This document shows, one piece after another, positions 1 through 5,454 of a DNA stretch of 5,454 bases (positions are counted from its first letter, which is position 1; each line of letters begins with the position of its first letter). A model generated the notes under the pieces. That model was not told the DNA's origin. It searched no databases and saw nothing but the letters and a program-made list of their open reading frames with translations. This DNA is from Planctomycetota bacterium (GTDB taxonomy: Bacteria; Planctomycetota; UBA1135; GCA-002686595), in assembly GCA_021776885.1 (NCBI GenBank), contig JAJFFA010000985.1, positions 1 to 5,454 on the forward strand. Reading direction: 5' to 3'. The position numbers and the translations under genes are program-made.

Positions 1-51
1 CCCGTGGGCGAGCTCGCGGGCGAGGCGCGCCTCGCCGGGCGCGGTTGGTAG
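1..51 (+). CDS. pdxS: PdxS, pyridoxal 5'-phosphate synthase lyase subunit (C-terminal 16 codons only)
   Basis: Reading from base 1, the frame gives PVGELAGEARLAGRGW and then a TAG stop at 49-51. PdxS proteins characteristically finish in a short tail ending Arg-Gly-Trp, and this frame runs directly into a recognisable pdxT, the usual pdxS-pdxT gene order. PdxS is the synthase subunit that condenses ribose 5-phosphate, glyceraldehyde 3-phosphate and ammonia into PLP, and forms a dodecamer that docks PdxT. Only the tail is inside the window, so no catalytic residue can be checked. The call rests on the terminal motif plus the neighbour. The same bases contain two adjacent perfect palindromes (8-17 and 19-36). 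Confidence 0.8.
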   Translation, partial: PVGELAGEARLAGRGW

Positions 52-731
52 GGCCGTTGGAGGTCGGGAAAGTTGGGGAGGTCGGGGTCGTCGCCCTGCA
101 GGGCGCCAGCGCAGCGCACATCGCCCGCTTCGCAGAGCTCGGCGTCGCGGCCCGCGAGGTGCGCGGGCCGGCGCACCTCGCGGGGCTGACGCACCTCGTC
201 CTGCCCGGCGGCGAGTCGACGACGCTGCAACACCTGCTGCAGCTCTTCGGACTGTGGACGCCCCTGCGCGAGGCCGCGGCGCAGGGCCGACTGGCCCTCT
301 TCGGGACCTGTGCGGGCGCGATCTTGATGGGCCGCGCTCCCGCTTCGACTCCGCCGGACCCGAGCAGCCAGGGCCAGCGCCCGCCGCGCCTGGAGCTGCT
401 CGACGCCGTCGTGCGGCGCAATGCCTACGGCCGCCAGCGCGAGTCGTCCGTGCGTCCCGTGCGACTGGGCCCGGCCGGCTCGATCCCGGCCGGCTCGATC
501 CCGGCCGGCACGACCGAGGGCGTCTTCATCCGTGCGCCGCGCTTCGAGGCCCTGGGCAGCGCTGTCCGGCCCCTGGCCTGGGAGAGCCAGGACGTGGTGG
601 CGGTCGAGGCGCCGGGCCTGCTGGCGACGACCTTCCACCCCGAGCTCTCGGGCGAGACCAGGCTCCACCGCCACTTTCTCAGCCTGCGACCCACCGCGGC
701 CCGGGCGCAGCGGGAAATCTCTTCCCGGTGA
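45..731 (+). CDS. pdxT: PdxT, glutamine amidotransferase subunit of pyridoxal 5'-phosphate synthase
   Basis: PdxT hydrolyses glutamine to glutamate and ammonia and passes the ammonia to PdxS for PLP synthesis in the cytoplasm. The protein is a class I (triad) glutaminase. It shows VGVVALQG near the N terminus, LPGGEST (about residues 53-59) forming the oxyanion region, the nucleophile Cys89 in GTCAGA, the PdxT-specific RNAYGRQRES (125-134), VFIRAP (160-165), and the catalytic His198 and Glu200 in TTFHPE. All catalytic residues are present. At 228 residues it is longer than the usual ~190-200. The excess is a ~12-residue N-terminal extension, a Pro-rich piece after residue 99, a repeat-encoded PAGSI stretch (143-157) and a short C-terminal tail. 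The start is uncertain: TTG at 45 overlaps the pdxS stop by 7 bp, TTG at 57 is equally possible, and no ATG or GTG precedes the core. The GGAGG at 59-63 has no standard in-frame start at the right distance. It is very probably co-transcribed with pdxS. Confidence 0.95.
   Translation: MVGPLEVGKVGEVGVVALQGASAAHIARFAELGVAAREVRGPAHLAGLTHLVLPGGESTTLQHLLQLFGLWTPLREAAAQGRLALFGTCAGAILMGRAPASTPPDPSSQGQRPPRLELLDAVVRRNAYGRQRESSVRPVRLGPAGSIPAGSIPAGTTEGVFIRAPRFEALGSAVRPLAWESQDVVAVEAPGLLATTFHPELSGETRLHRHFLSLRPTAARAQREISSR
471..515 (+). repeat. 15-bp tandem repeat inside pdxT, three copies
   Basis: The unit CCGGCCGGCTCGATC occurs exactly at 471-485 and 486-500. A third copy at 501-515 differs at two bases. 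The unit length keeps the frame, so the copies read PAGSI-PAGSI-PAGTT at residues 143-157 of PdxT, just before the conserved VFIRAP strand. Family members usually have only a short loop here, so this looks like an in-frame slippage expansion in a surface loop that the enzyme tolerates. The repeat itself is seen directly. Its origin and effect are inferred. Confidence 0.9.
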
Positions 732-750
732 GCCGCGCGACGACCGGGAA
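711..750 (+). other. Two mutually exclusive hairpins at the pdxT 3' end
   Basis: CGGGAA (711-716) pairs perfectly with TTCCCG (722-727) across a 5-base loop. The same middle segment, extended to TTCCCGGT (722-729), pairs perfectly over 8 bp with ACCGGGAA (743-750) across a 13-base loop. The pdxT stop codon (729-731) lies at the edge of the second stem. One segment can therefore choose either partner. Neither hairpin is followed directly by a T run, so neither is a standard intrinsic terminator. It may be an RNA processing or stability element, or chance in GC-rich DNA. A weaker 4-bp hairpin followed by TTTT lies at 756-771. Confidence 0.3.
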
Positions 751-804
751 ACGCCGCCGATCCGGCCTTTTCTGCCACCCCCGCGCGCGGCAAGGCGGGA
801 TATC

Positions 805-870
805 ATGAGGGGCTGGGGCCTGCTGTCCCAGGCCTGCTCGACCGCTTCCTGTACCGCAAATACACCATGA
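805..870 (+). CDS. Possible 21-codon ORF overlapping the next start (ATGA)
   Basis: An ATG at 805 opens a 21-residue frame (MRGWGLLSQACS, then TASCTANTP) whose TGA at 868-870 overlaps the ATG (867-869) of the large gene. AAGG at 792-795 could serve as a ribosome binding site about nine bases upstream. The large gene's own ATG has no purine-rich site in the 20 bases before it, so translational coupling from this small frame is a plausible way to start it. The peptide resembles nothing I recognise, and a frame this short arises easily by chance. TATCAT at 801-806 looks like a -10 box but has no matching -35. If it were a promoter, it would start transcription inside this ORF and rule it out. 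Confidence 0.2.
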   Translation: MRGWGLLSQACSTASCTANTP

Positions 871-932
871 ACGGGATCCTCAAGGCTCTTGTCGCAGCCT
901 CGTTTCTCTCGTCCTCGCCCGCGTTCGGGCAA
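867..932 (+). other. Sec signal peptide of the large protein
   Basis: The first 22 residues are MNGILKALVAASFLSSSPAFGQ. They have one Lys near the start, a hydrophobic core (ILKALVAASFL) and a small-residue cleavage region, with probable cutting after Ala-Phe-Gly or the following Gln. There is no Cys at the junction, so it is not a lipoprotein. The first LamG strand begins about five residues later, which fits a mature domain starting directly after cleavage. This also supports the choice of ATG867. Confidence 0.8.
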
Positions 933-3900
933 TTCCTGACGTCTCACCTGCCCTTCGACGAAGGCGTGGGTGCGCTGGCGGGTGACGTCAGTGGCAACGG
1001 CTACGACGGCACCCTGGTCGGTCCGACCTGGGAGCTGGACAGCCCCGACGGCAGCGCCTACTCCCTGCGCTTCGACGGCCAGGACGATCGCGTCGACCTC
1101 GGCGGCATCGACCTCGAGGGCGGCACGGCGACCTTCGCCATGTGGTTCAAGGCCGACGGCTTCGGCGTTGCGGACGCGCGCCTGATCTCCAAGGCGACGG
1201 GGGTCCAGCAGAGCGATCACTTCTGGATGGTCTCGACCATCCGCAACGGGGGCCAGTTCAGGCTGCGCTTCCGCTTCAAGGCCAACGGCCAGACCTCGAC
1301 CCTGGTCGCCTCGAGCGGCGGTCTGGTCCCCGGTGTCTGGACCCACGCGGCGGCGGTCTTCGACGGCGCGCAGATGCTGCTGTACAAGGACGGCGTGCTC
1401 GTCGGCAGCATGGCCAAGAGCGGGCTCCCCGACATCGACCCCGGTGTCCTGGCCGCGATCGGTGCCCAGCCCGCCGGCGCCGGCAGCCAGAACTTCGACG
1501 GCACGATCGACGACGTGCGCGTCTACTCCCGCGCCCTCGACGCCGCCGAGATCCAGGCCCTGATCCAGGGCGGCAACGCCGCCCCCAGCGCCACGGACGA
1601 CGCCTACTCGACCACCTTCGATACGCCCCTGGCCGTCGATGCGAACCAGGGCGTCCTGGCCAACGACTCGGACTTCGAGATGGACCCCCTGGTCGCCCAG
1701 CTCGTGGCCGACGTCTCGAACGGCAGCCTGCTGCTGTCGCCCGATGGATCCTTCAGCTACACCCCCGACGCCGGCTTCAGCGGCACGGACGTTTTCACCT
1801 ACCGCGCCGACGACGGCAGCTCCCTCTCGAACGTGGCCAGCGCGCGCATCGACGTGCTCCCGGCGCCGGGCCAGGACCTGATCGTGCACCTGCGTCTGGA
1901 CGAGGGCAGTGGGAACAGCGCGGTCGACATCAGCGGCGAGGGCCATGACGGCACCCTGGTCGGCCCCTCCTGGGCCGCGGACTCGGGGGACGGCAGCCCC
2001 TTCTCGGTCGACTTCGACGGCTCGAACGACCGCGTCGACCTGGGCAACCTCGACGTCGACTCGAACACCCTGGCCCTGTCCCTGTGGATGCGCGCCGACG
2101 ACTTCGACGTGCGCGACGGGCGCCTGGTCTCGAAGGCCACCGGCACGTCGGCCAACCAGCACTGGTGGATGGTCTCGACCATCAGCCAGGGTGGGGCCAA
2201 CCGCCTGCGCTTCCGGCTCAAGACCGACGGCACGACCACGACCCTGATCGGCAGCGGCGGCGCCCTGACGACGGGGACCTGGATCCACGTCGCCGCGGTG
2301 TACGACGGCGCCTCGATGCTGCTCTACCAGGACGGCGTCCTGGTCGGCAGCAGCGCCAAGAGCGGCACCCCTGACGTGGCGCCCGGCGTTCCCGCCGCCC
2401 TGGGTCACCAGCCGGTCGGCGCGGGCTCGCAGCCCTTCGACGGTCGCATCGACGACTTCCGCCTGTACCGCCGCGCCCTCAGCCTCGACGACATCAACGC
2501 GATCATCGCCGGCGGCAACCGCCCGCCCGTGGCGAACGCCGACGGCTACACGACCGACTCCGACGTACCCCTGGCCGTGAACGCCGCGGGCGGTGTGCTG
2601 GCCAACGACAGCGACCCGGAGCTGGACGCCCTGAGCGCAGTGCTCGCCAGCGACGTGAGCAACGGCAGCCTGAACCTCCTGGCCGACGGCTCCTTCGACT
2701 ACACGCCCCTGGCCGGGTTCGCCGGGATCGACTCCTTCACCTACCAGGCCTTCGACGGCGCGCTGCTCTCGGCCCCCGCCAGCGTCGACATCGACGTGCA
2801 ATCGACCGCGGGCAGCCCTCCGGTCGCCAGCGCCGACAGCTACGACGTCACGGTCGACACGCAGCTCGTGGTGGACGCCCTCACCGGGGTGCTGGCCAAC
2901 GACAGCGACGCGGACATGGACCCGCTCCAGGCCCAGCTCGTGGACGACGTCGCCCACGGCGTCCTGCTCCTGGCCGCGGACGGCTCCTTCGACTACACCC
3001 CGGACGCCGGCTACGTCGGCCCGGACGGCTTCACCTACCGTGCCTTCGACGGCGCCCTGGTCTCGGGCCTGACGGCGGTCACCCTCAGCGTCACGCCCCT
3101 GCCGGGGGAGGAGCTCGAGATCTCCCTCGACTTCGAGGAGGGCAGCGGCAACCTCGCCGCCGACACCAGCGGGCTCGGCAACGACGGCACCCTGTTCGGA
3201 CCCAGCTGGCTCGCGGACACCCCCGACGGCAGCGCCTTCTCGCTCTCCTTCGACGGCGGCGACGACTACGTCGACCTGGGCACCCCCGACGTGGCCGGCA
3301 GCGAGCTGACCCTGGCCTGCTGGTTCGCGGCCGAGTCCTTCGCGACCCGCGACGCGCGGCTGATCTCCAAGGCCACCGGCACGGGGGCGAACGACCACTG
3401 GTGGATGCTCTCGACCGTCTCCCAGAGCGGCGCGATTCGCCTGCGCTTCCGCCTGAAGGCCGGCGGCTCGACCTCGACCCTGGTCGGCACCGGCGGGTCC
3501 CTGACTTCGGGTGTCTGGACCCACGTCGCAGCGGTCTACGACGGCTCGACCATGTCGCTCTACCAGGACGGAGTCCTGGTCGGCAGTACGGCGAAGAGCG
3601 GGCCCCTCGACGTCGACGCCGCCGTGCGCGCCGCCATCGGACACCAGCCCCCCGGGGCCGGAGCCCAGGGCTTCGACGGCGCCATCGACGGCGTGCGCCT
3701 CTGGCGTCGCGCCCTGGACGCCAGCGAGATCGACGCCATCATCAACGGCGGCGGCAACCGCGTGCCCATCGCCCAGGCGGACAGCTACGGCGTCGAGGAG
3801 GACGGCTCCCTCGTCGTCGGCAGCGCCACGGGGGTGCTGGCCAACGACACCGACCTCGACATGGATGCCCTGGATGCCCAGCTCGCCACGGACGTGGCGA

Positions 3901-5454
3901 ACGGCACCCTCGCCCTGGCAGCCGACGGGTCCTTCAACTACACCCCTGATCCGGGCTTCAGCGGCCCCGACGGCTTCACCTACCGCGCCTCCGACGGTCA
4001 GGGGTCGTCGGTCCCGACCCAGGTCTCCATCGACGTCACCCCCCTGCCCAGCGTCGCCTTCGCCGCGGCCGCGCAGAACCGGGACGAGGATGTGGGCAGC
4101 GTCAACGTGGTCGTGACCCTCTCGGCCGCGCGCGGCAGTGTCGTCAGCGTGCCCTGGTCCGTGGACGCTGCGGGCAGCGCCATCGACCCCGACGACTACT
4201 CCAGCGCCACCCCGAACCCGCTGCTGATCCCGGCCGGTCAGACGAGCGCGAACATCGTCATCGACGTGGTCGACGACGGCGCGCAGGAGGGCAACGAGAC
4301 CGTCGTCCTGAACCTCGCCGCGCCCTCGGGCGGCGCCAACCTGGGCGCTCCGTCGCAGCACACCCTGACGCTGATCGACGACGACACGCTGATGGTCGAC
4401 TTCCAGATCGCGTCGGCCGACGTGGCGGAGGCGGCGGGCAGCTACGACGTCACGCTGCTGCTCTCGGACACGTCCCCCCAGGACGTCACGGTGCCGATCA
4501 GCGTCGGCGGGACGGCGATCGACCCCGACGACTACACGATCACGACGGCTCTGCCCGTGGTGATCAGCGCCGGTCAGACCTCGGCCGTGGTCCAGCTCTC
4601 GATCGTCGACGACGGCAGCCAGGAGCCCGACGAGACCGTGGTCCTGACCCTGGGCACGCCCAGCGGGGCCAGCGCCGGCCTCAACGACGTGTTCACGGCG
4701 ACGTTGCTCGACGACGACGCGCCGCCCACGGTGGCCTTCGAGAACGCGGGCCAGAACGTGGCCGAGGCGGCCGGCAGCACGCCGGTGCGGGTCGCCCTGT
4801 CGCGCCTCCACACCAGCGACGTCAGCGTGCCCTACACCGCGTCCGGCACGGCGACCGACCCCGACGACTACTCCCTCAGCCCGAGCCCGCTGGTGATCAG
4901 CGCCGGCAACCTGATGGCTGACATCACCCTGAGCGTCGTCGACGACATGGATGGCGAGGCCGACGAGACGGTGGTCCTGACCCTCGGCACGCCGAGCGGC
5001 GCGGACCTGGGCGCCCTGGTCCAGCACAGCGCGACGATCCAGGACGACGACGTCAGCACGCCGATCCAGTCCGACGACTTCCGCGATCCCAACCTGCGCC
5101 TGGACCGCTGGACCTTCGTCGATCCCATCGGAGACGCCACGATCGAGCTGATCGGTAGCGGCTCGACCGACGCCCAGCTCCTGATCTCGGTACCCAGTAC
5201 GCGCTCCCACGAGGCCTGGTTCCCGCTCGAGGTGCCGCGCGTGATGCAGGACGTCGAGGACGTGGACATCGACATGATCGTCAAGTTCGAGTCCGAGCTG
5301 ACGGCGCGCTACCAGAACGACGGCCTGATCCTGCAGCAGGACGACAGCACCTGGATCCGCTTCGACTTCCGCTTCGATGGCACCAACACCCTGGCCTACG
5401 CCTCGCGCACCCTGGGCGGCAGCGCGGCCACCCTCGGCAGCAGCGTGATCAACT
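867..5454 (+). CDS. Giant secreted multidomain protein: LamG, bacterial Ig-like and Calx-beta repeats (3' end outside window)
   Basis: A single frame of 1529 codons runs to the window edge without a stop. ATG867 is the only ATG, GTG or TTG in frame after the pdxT stop, and it begins a signal peptide. Domain order (residues): signal 1-22; LamG 27-237; Ig-like 238-332; LamG 336-551; Ig-like 552-645; Ig-like 651-746; LamG 748-964; Ig-like 965-1061; Calx-beta 1062-1173, 1174-1284 and 1285-1395; DUF1349-like domain from 1402 to the edge. LamG domains adopt a jelly-roll fold that binds glycans or proteins. The Ig-like repeats resemble Big_9 (cadherin-like) and, like Calx-beta, have Asp-rich turns typical of calcium binding. 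The likely role is a calcium-stiffened adhesin or matrix protein outside the cell. No catalytic domain is seen, though an enzyme could follow downstream. It is strongly acidic, has one Cys (818) and has no Lys between 910 and 1473. It follows pdxT on the same strand after 135 bp, with no evident functional link. The domain identities are firm; the role is inferred. Confidence 0.9.
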   Translation, partial: MNGILKALVAASFLSSSPAFGQFLTSHLPFDEGVGALAGDVSGNGYDGTLVGPTWELDSPDGSAYSLRFDGQDDRVDLGGIDLEGGTATFAMWFKADGFGVADARLISKATGVQQSDHFWMVSTIRNGGQFRLRFRFKANGQTSTLVASSGGLVPGVWTHAAAVFDGAQMLLYKDGVLVGSMAKSGLPDIDPGVLAAIGAQPAGAGSQNFDGTIDDVRVYSRALDAAEIQALIQGGNAAPSATDDAYSTTFDTPLAVDANQGVLANDSDFEMDPLVAQLVADVSNGSLLLSPDGSFSYTPDAGFSGTDVFTYRADDGSSLSNVASARIDVLPAPGQDLIVHLRLDEGSGNSAVDISGEGHDGTLVGPSWAADSGDGSPFSVDFDGSNDRVDLGNLDVDSNTLALSLWMRADDFDVRDGRLVSKATGTSANQHWWMVSTISQGGANRLRFRLKTDGTTTTLIGSGGALTTGTWIHVAAVYDGASMLLYQDGVLVGSSAKSGTPDVAPGVPAALGHQPVGAGSQPFDGRIDDFRLYRRALSLDDINAIIAGGNRPPVANADGYTTDSDVPLAVNAAGGVLANDSDPELDALSAVLASDVSNGSLNLLADGSFDYTPLAGFAGIDSFTYQAFDGALLSAPASVDIDVQSTAGSPPVASADSYDVTVDTQLVVDALTGVLANDSDADMDPLQAQLVDDVAHGVLLLAADGSFDYTPDAGYVGPDGFTYRAFDGALVSGLTAVTLSVTPLPGEELEISLDFEEGSGNLAADTSGLGNDGTLFGPSWLADTPDGSAFSLSFDGGDDYVDLGTPDVAGSELTLACWFAAESFATRDARLISKATGTGANDHWWMLSTVSQSGAIRLRFRLKAGGSTSTLVGTGGSLTSGVWTHVAAVYDGSTMSLYQDGVLVGSTAKSGPLDVDAAVRAAIGHQPPGAGAQGFDGAIDGVRLWRRALDASEIDAIINGGGNRVPIAQADSYGVEEDGSLVVGSATGVLANDTDLDMDALDAQLATDVANGTLALAADGSFNYTPDPGFSGPDGFTYRASDGQGSSVPTQVSIDVTPLPSVAFAAAAQNRDEDVGSVNVVVTLSAARGSVVSVPWSVDAAGSAIDPDDYSSATPNPLLIPAGQTSANIVIDVVDDGAQEGNETVVLNLAAPSGGANLGAPSQHTLTLIDDDTLMVDFQIASADVAEAAGSYDVTLLLSDTSPQDVTVPISVGGTAIDPDDYTITTALPVVISAGQTSAVVQLSIVDDGSQEPDETVVLTLGTPSGASAGLNDVFTATLLDDDAPPTVAFENAGQNVAEAAGSTPVRVALSRLHTSDVSVPYTASGTATDPDDYSLSPSPLVISAGNLMADITLSVVDDMDGEADETVVLTLGTPSGADLGALVQHSATIQDDDVSTPIQSDDFRDPNLRLDRWTFVDPIGDATIELIGSGSTDAQLLISVPSTRSHEAWFPLEVPRVMQDVEDVDIDMIVKFESELTARYQNDGLILQQDDSTWIRFDFRFDGTNTLAYASRTLGGSAATLGSSVIN
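945..4049 (+). repeat. LamG / Ig-like module array (three LamG, four Ig-like)
   Basis: LamG copies lie at about 945-1577, 1872-2519 and 3108-3758. Each shows a DxSGxGxDGTL entry (residues 40, 354, 766), a HFWM/HWWM core, WTHxAAVYDG (158, 472, 884), LYxDGVLVGS (172, 486, 898) and a closing FDGxIDxxRLYxRAL. Ig-like copies lie at about 1578-1862, 2520-2801, 2817-3104 and 3759-4049. Each has the signature GVLANDxDxxxDxL, then NGxLxLxxDGSFxYTPxxGFxGxDxFTYRAxDG. The first two LamG copies are 314 residues apart and the next pair 412. The 98-residue difference is exactly one extra Ig-like unit. The Ig copies at 2595-2615 and 2889-2909 share 21 identical bases. The array has grown by duplication of whole modules. 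Confidence 0.9.
4050..5051 (+). repeat. Three tandem Calx-beta repeats
   Basis: Three units of 111-112 residues (4050-4385, 4386-4718, 4719-5051) follow each other without linkers. Each has VxF at the start, the PDDY motif exactly 112 residues apart (Tyr1111, 1223, 1335), L-I-x-AG(Q/N), a VVDD or IVDD turn, then (E/D)ETVVLxL and a closing DDD. This is the Calx-beta pattern, named from sodium-calcium exchangers and common in bacterial surface proteins. The acidic ends and turns are where calcium binds in the family. The closing DDD of one repeat leads into the next, as expected for calcium-bridged rods. The third copy lacks the Gln after AG (it has AGN), a minor drift. The whole block contains no Lys or Cys. 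Confidence 0.9.
5070..5454 (+). other. DUF1349-like concanavalin-A-fold domain, cut by the window edge
   Basis: From residue 1402 the sequence opens with SDDFRDPNL, then LDRWTFVDPIGDATIEL, VPSTRSHEAW, PRVMQDVEDVDIDMIVKFES, and GLILQQDDSTWIRFDFRFDG. This is the pattern of DUF1349-type domains, related to the C-terminal jelly-roll of some beta-xylosidases: an opening DDF and RWTF, an FES strand, and a Q-x-D-x-x-x-W-IRF strand. About 128 residues are present and the final strands are missing. Lysine returns here at residue 1473 after a long absence. The family assignment comes from remembered pattern similarity, so it is likely rather than certain. It may bind carbohydrate. Confidence 0.65.

Noticed and set aside
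756..771. Intrinsic terminator (GCCG-ATC-CGGC followed by TTTT)
   Set aside because: The stem is only 4 bp and the T run only four bases. It is too weak to list as a terminator by itself.
801..806. TATCAT as a -10 promoter box for the large gene
   Set aside because: No -35-like hexamer lies 16-18 bases upstream (the region is C-rich). A single 5-of-6 match is weak evidence.
254..870. Plus-strand frames at 254-808 and 421-870 running out of pdxT into the gap
   Set aside because: They overlap pdxT out of frame and have Arg/Pro/Ala-rich composition. The pdxT frame contains all family motifs, so these are shadows. Only the last 21 codons of the second (from 805) are kept, as a weak possibility.
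1142..1948. Long Arg-rich frame on the + strand, with similar ones at 2084-2374 and 3401-3949 that resemble each other
   Set aside because: They lie in a shifted frame inside the large gene. Their mutual similarity only reflects the repeated LamG modules beneath them. Their composition (mostly Arg, Pro, Gly) is typical of GC-rich shadow frames.
1799..2239. Minus-strand open frames at 425-793, 1799-2239, 3266-3490 and 4868-5284
   Set aside because: All lie antisense to pdxT or the large protein, have low-complexity Ser/Arg/Pro composition and no family motif. They are expected from GNC-rich codons on the other strand.
1..5454. CRISPR array, insertion sequence, tRNA/rRNA, or a defence or mobile system
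   Set aside because: No regularly spaced short repeats with unique spacers, no transposase or terminal inverted repeats, and no RNA gene signatures were seen. The repeats present are protein-domain repeats in one reading frame.

Overview
The window is GC-rich bacterial DNA, roughly 70% by eye, with G or C at nearly every third codon position in the real genes. It holds the end of a vitamin B6 operon followed by the first ~4.6 kb of a very large secreted repeat protein. The PdxS/PdxT pathway together with a giant extracellular protein built from LamG, Ig-like and Calx-beta modules is seen in high-GC Gram-negative groups such as Planctomycetota, Myxococcota and related environmental phyla. The sequence alone does not settle which one.

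Region 1 (1-731): the last 16 codons of pdxS end in the family's typical Arg-Gly-Trp tail. They overlap, or sit just before, pdxT, the glutaminase subunit of pyridoxal 5'-phosphate synthase. The two products form one enzyme: PdxT releases ammonia from glutamine and PdxS uses it with two sugar phosphates to make PLP. This pdxT carries an extra Pro/Gly-rich stretch encoded by a 15-bp tandem repeat.

Region 2 (about 711-870): the pdxT 3' end and a 135-bp gap. There are two mutually exclusive hairpins around the pdxT stop codon. A possible 21-codon ORF has a stop codon that overlaps the start of the next gene (ATGA). No convincing promoter or T-tailed terminator is visible.

Region 3 (867-5454): one open frame of 1529 codons with no stop before the window ends. 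It encodes a signal peptide, then LamG-Ig, LamG-Ig-Ig, LamG-Ig, three Calx-beta repeats, and the beginning of a DUF1349-like concanavalin-A-fold domain. It is very acidic, has a single Cys and has no lysine for 562 consecutive residues. It is probably an exported, calcium-dependent adhesive or glycan-binding surface protein. No catalytic domain is visible, and the true C terminus (anchor or sorting signal) lies outside the window. Nothing links it functionally to the PLP genes.

No tRNA, rRNA, CRISPR array, insertion sequence or defence/mobile system was recognised. Many other open frames here are shadows of the two main genes, caused by the GC-rich, GNC-rich codon use.
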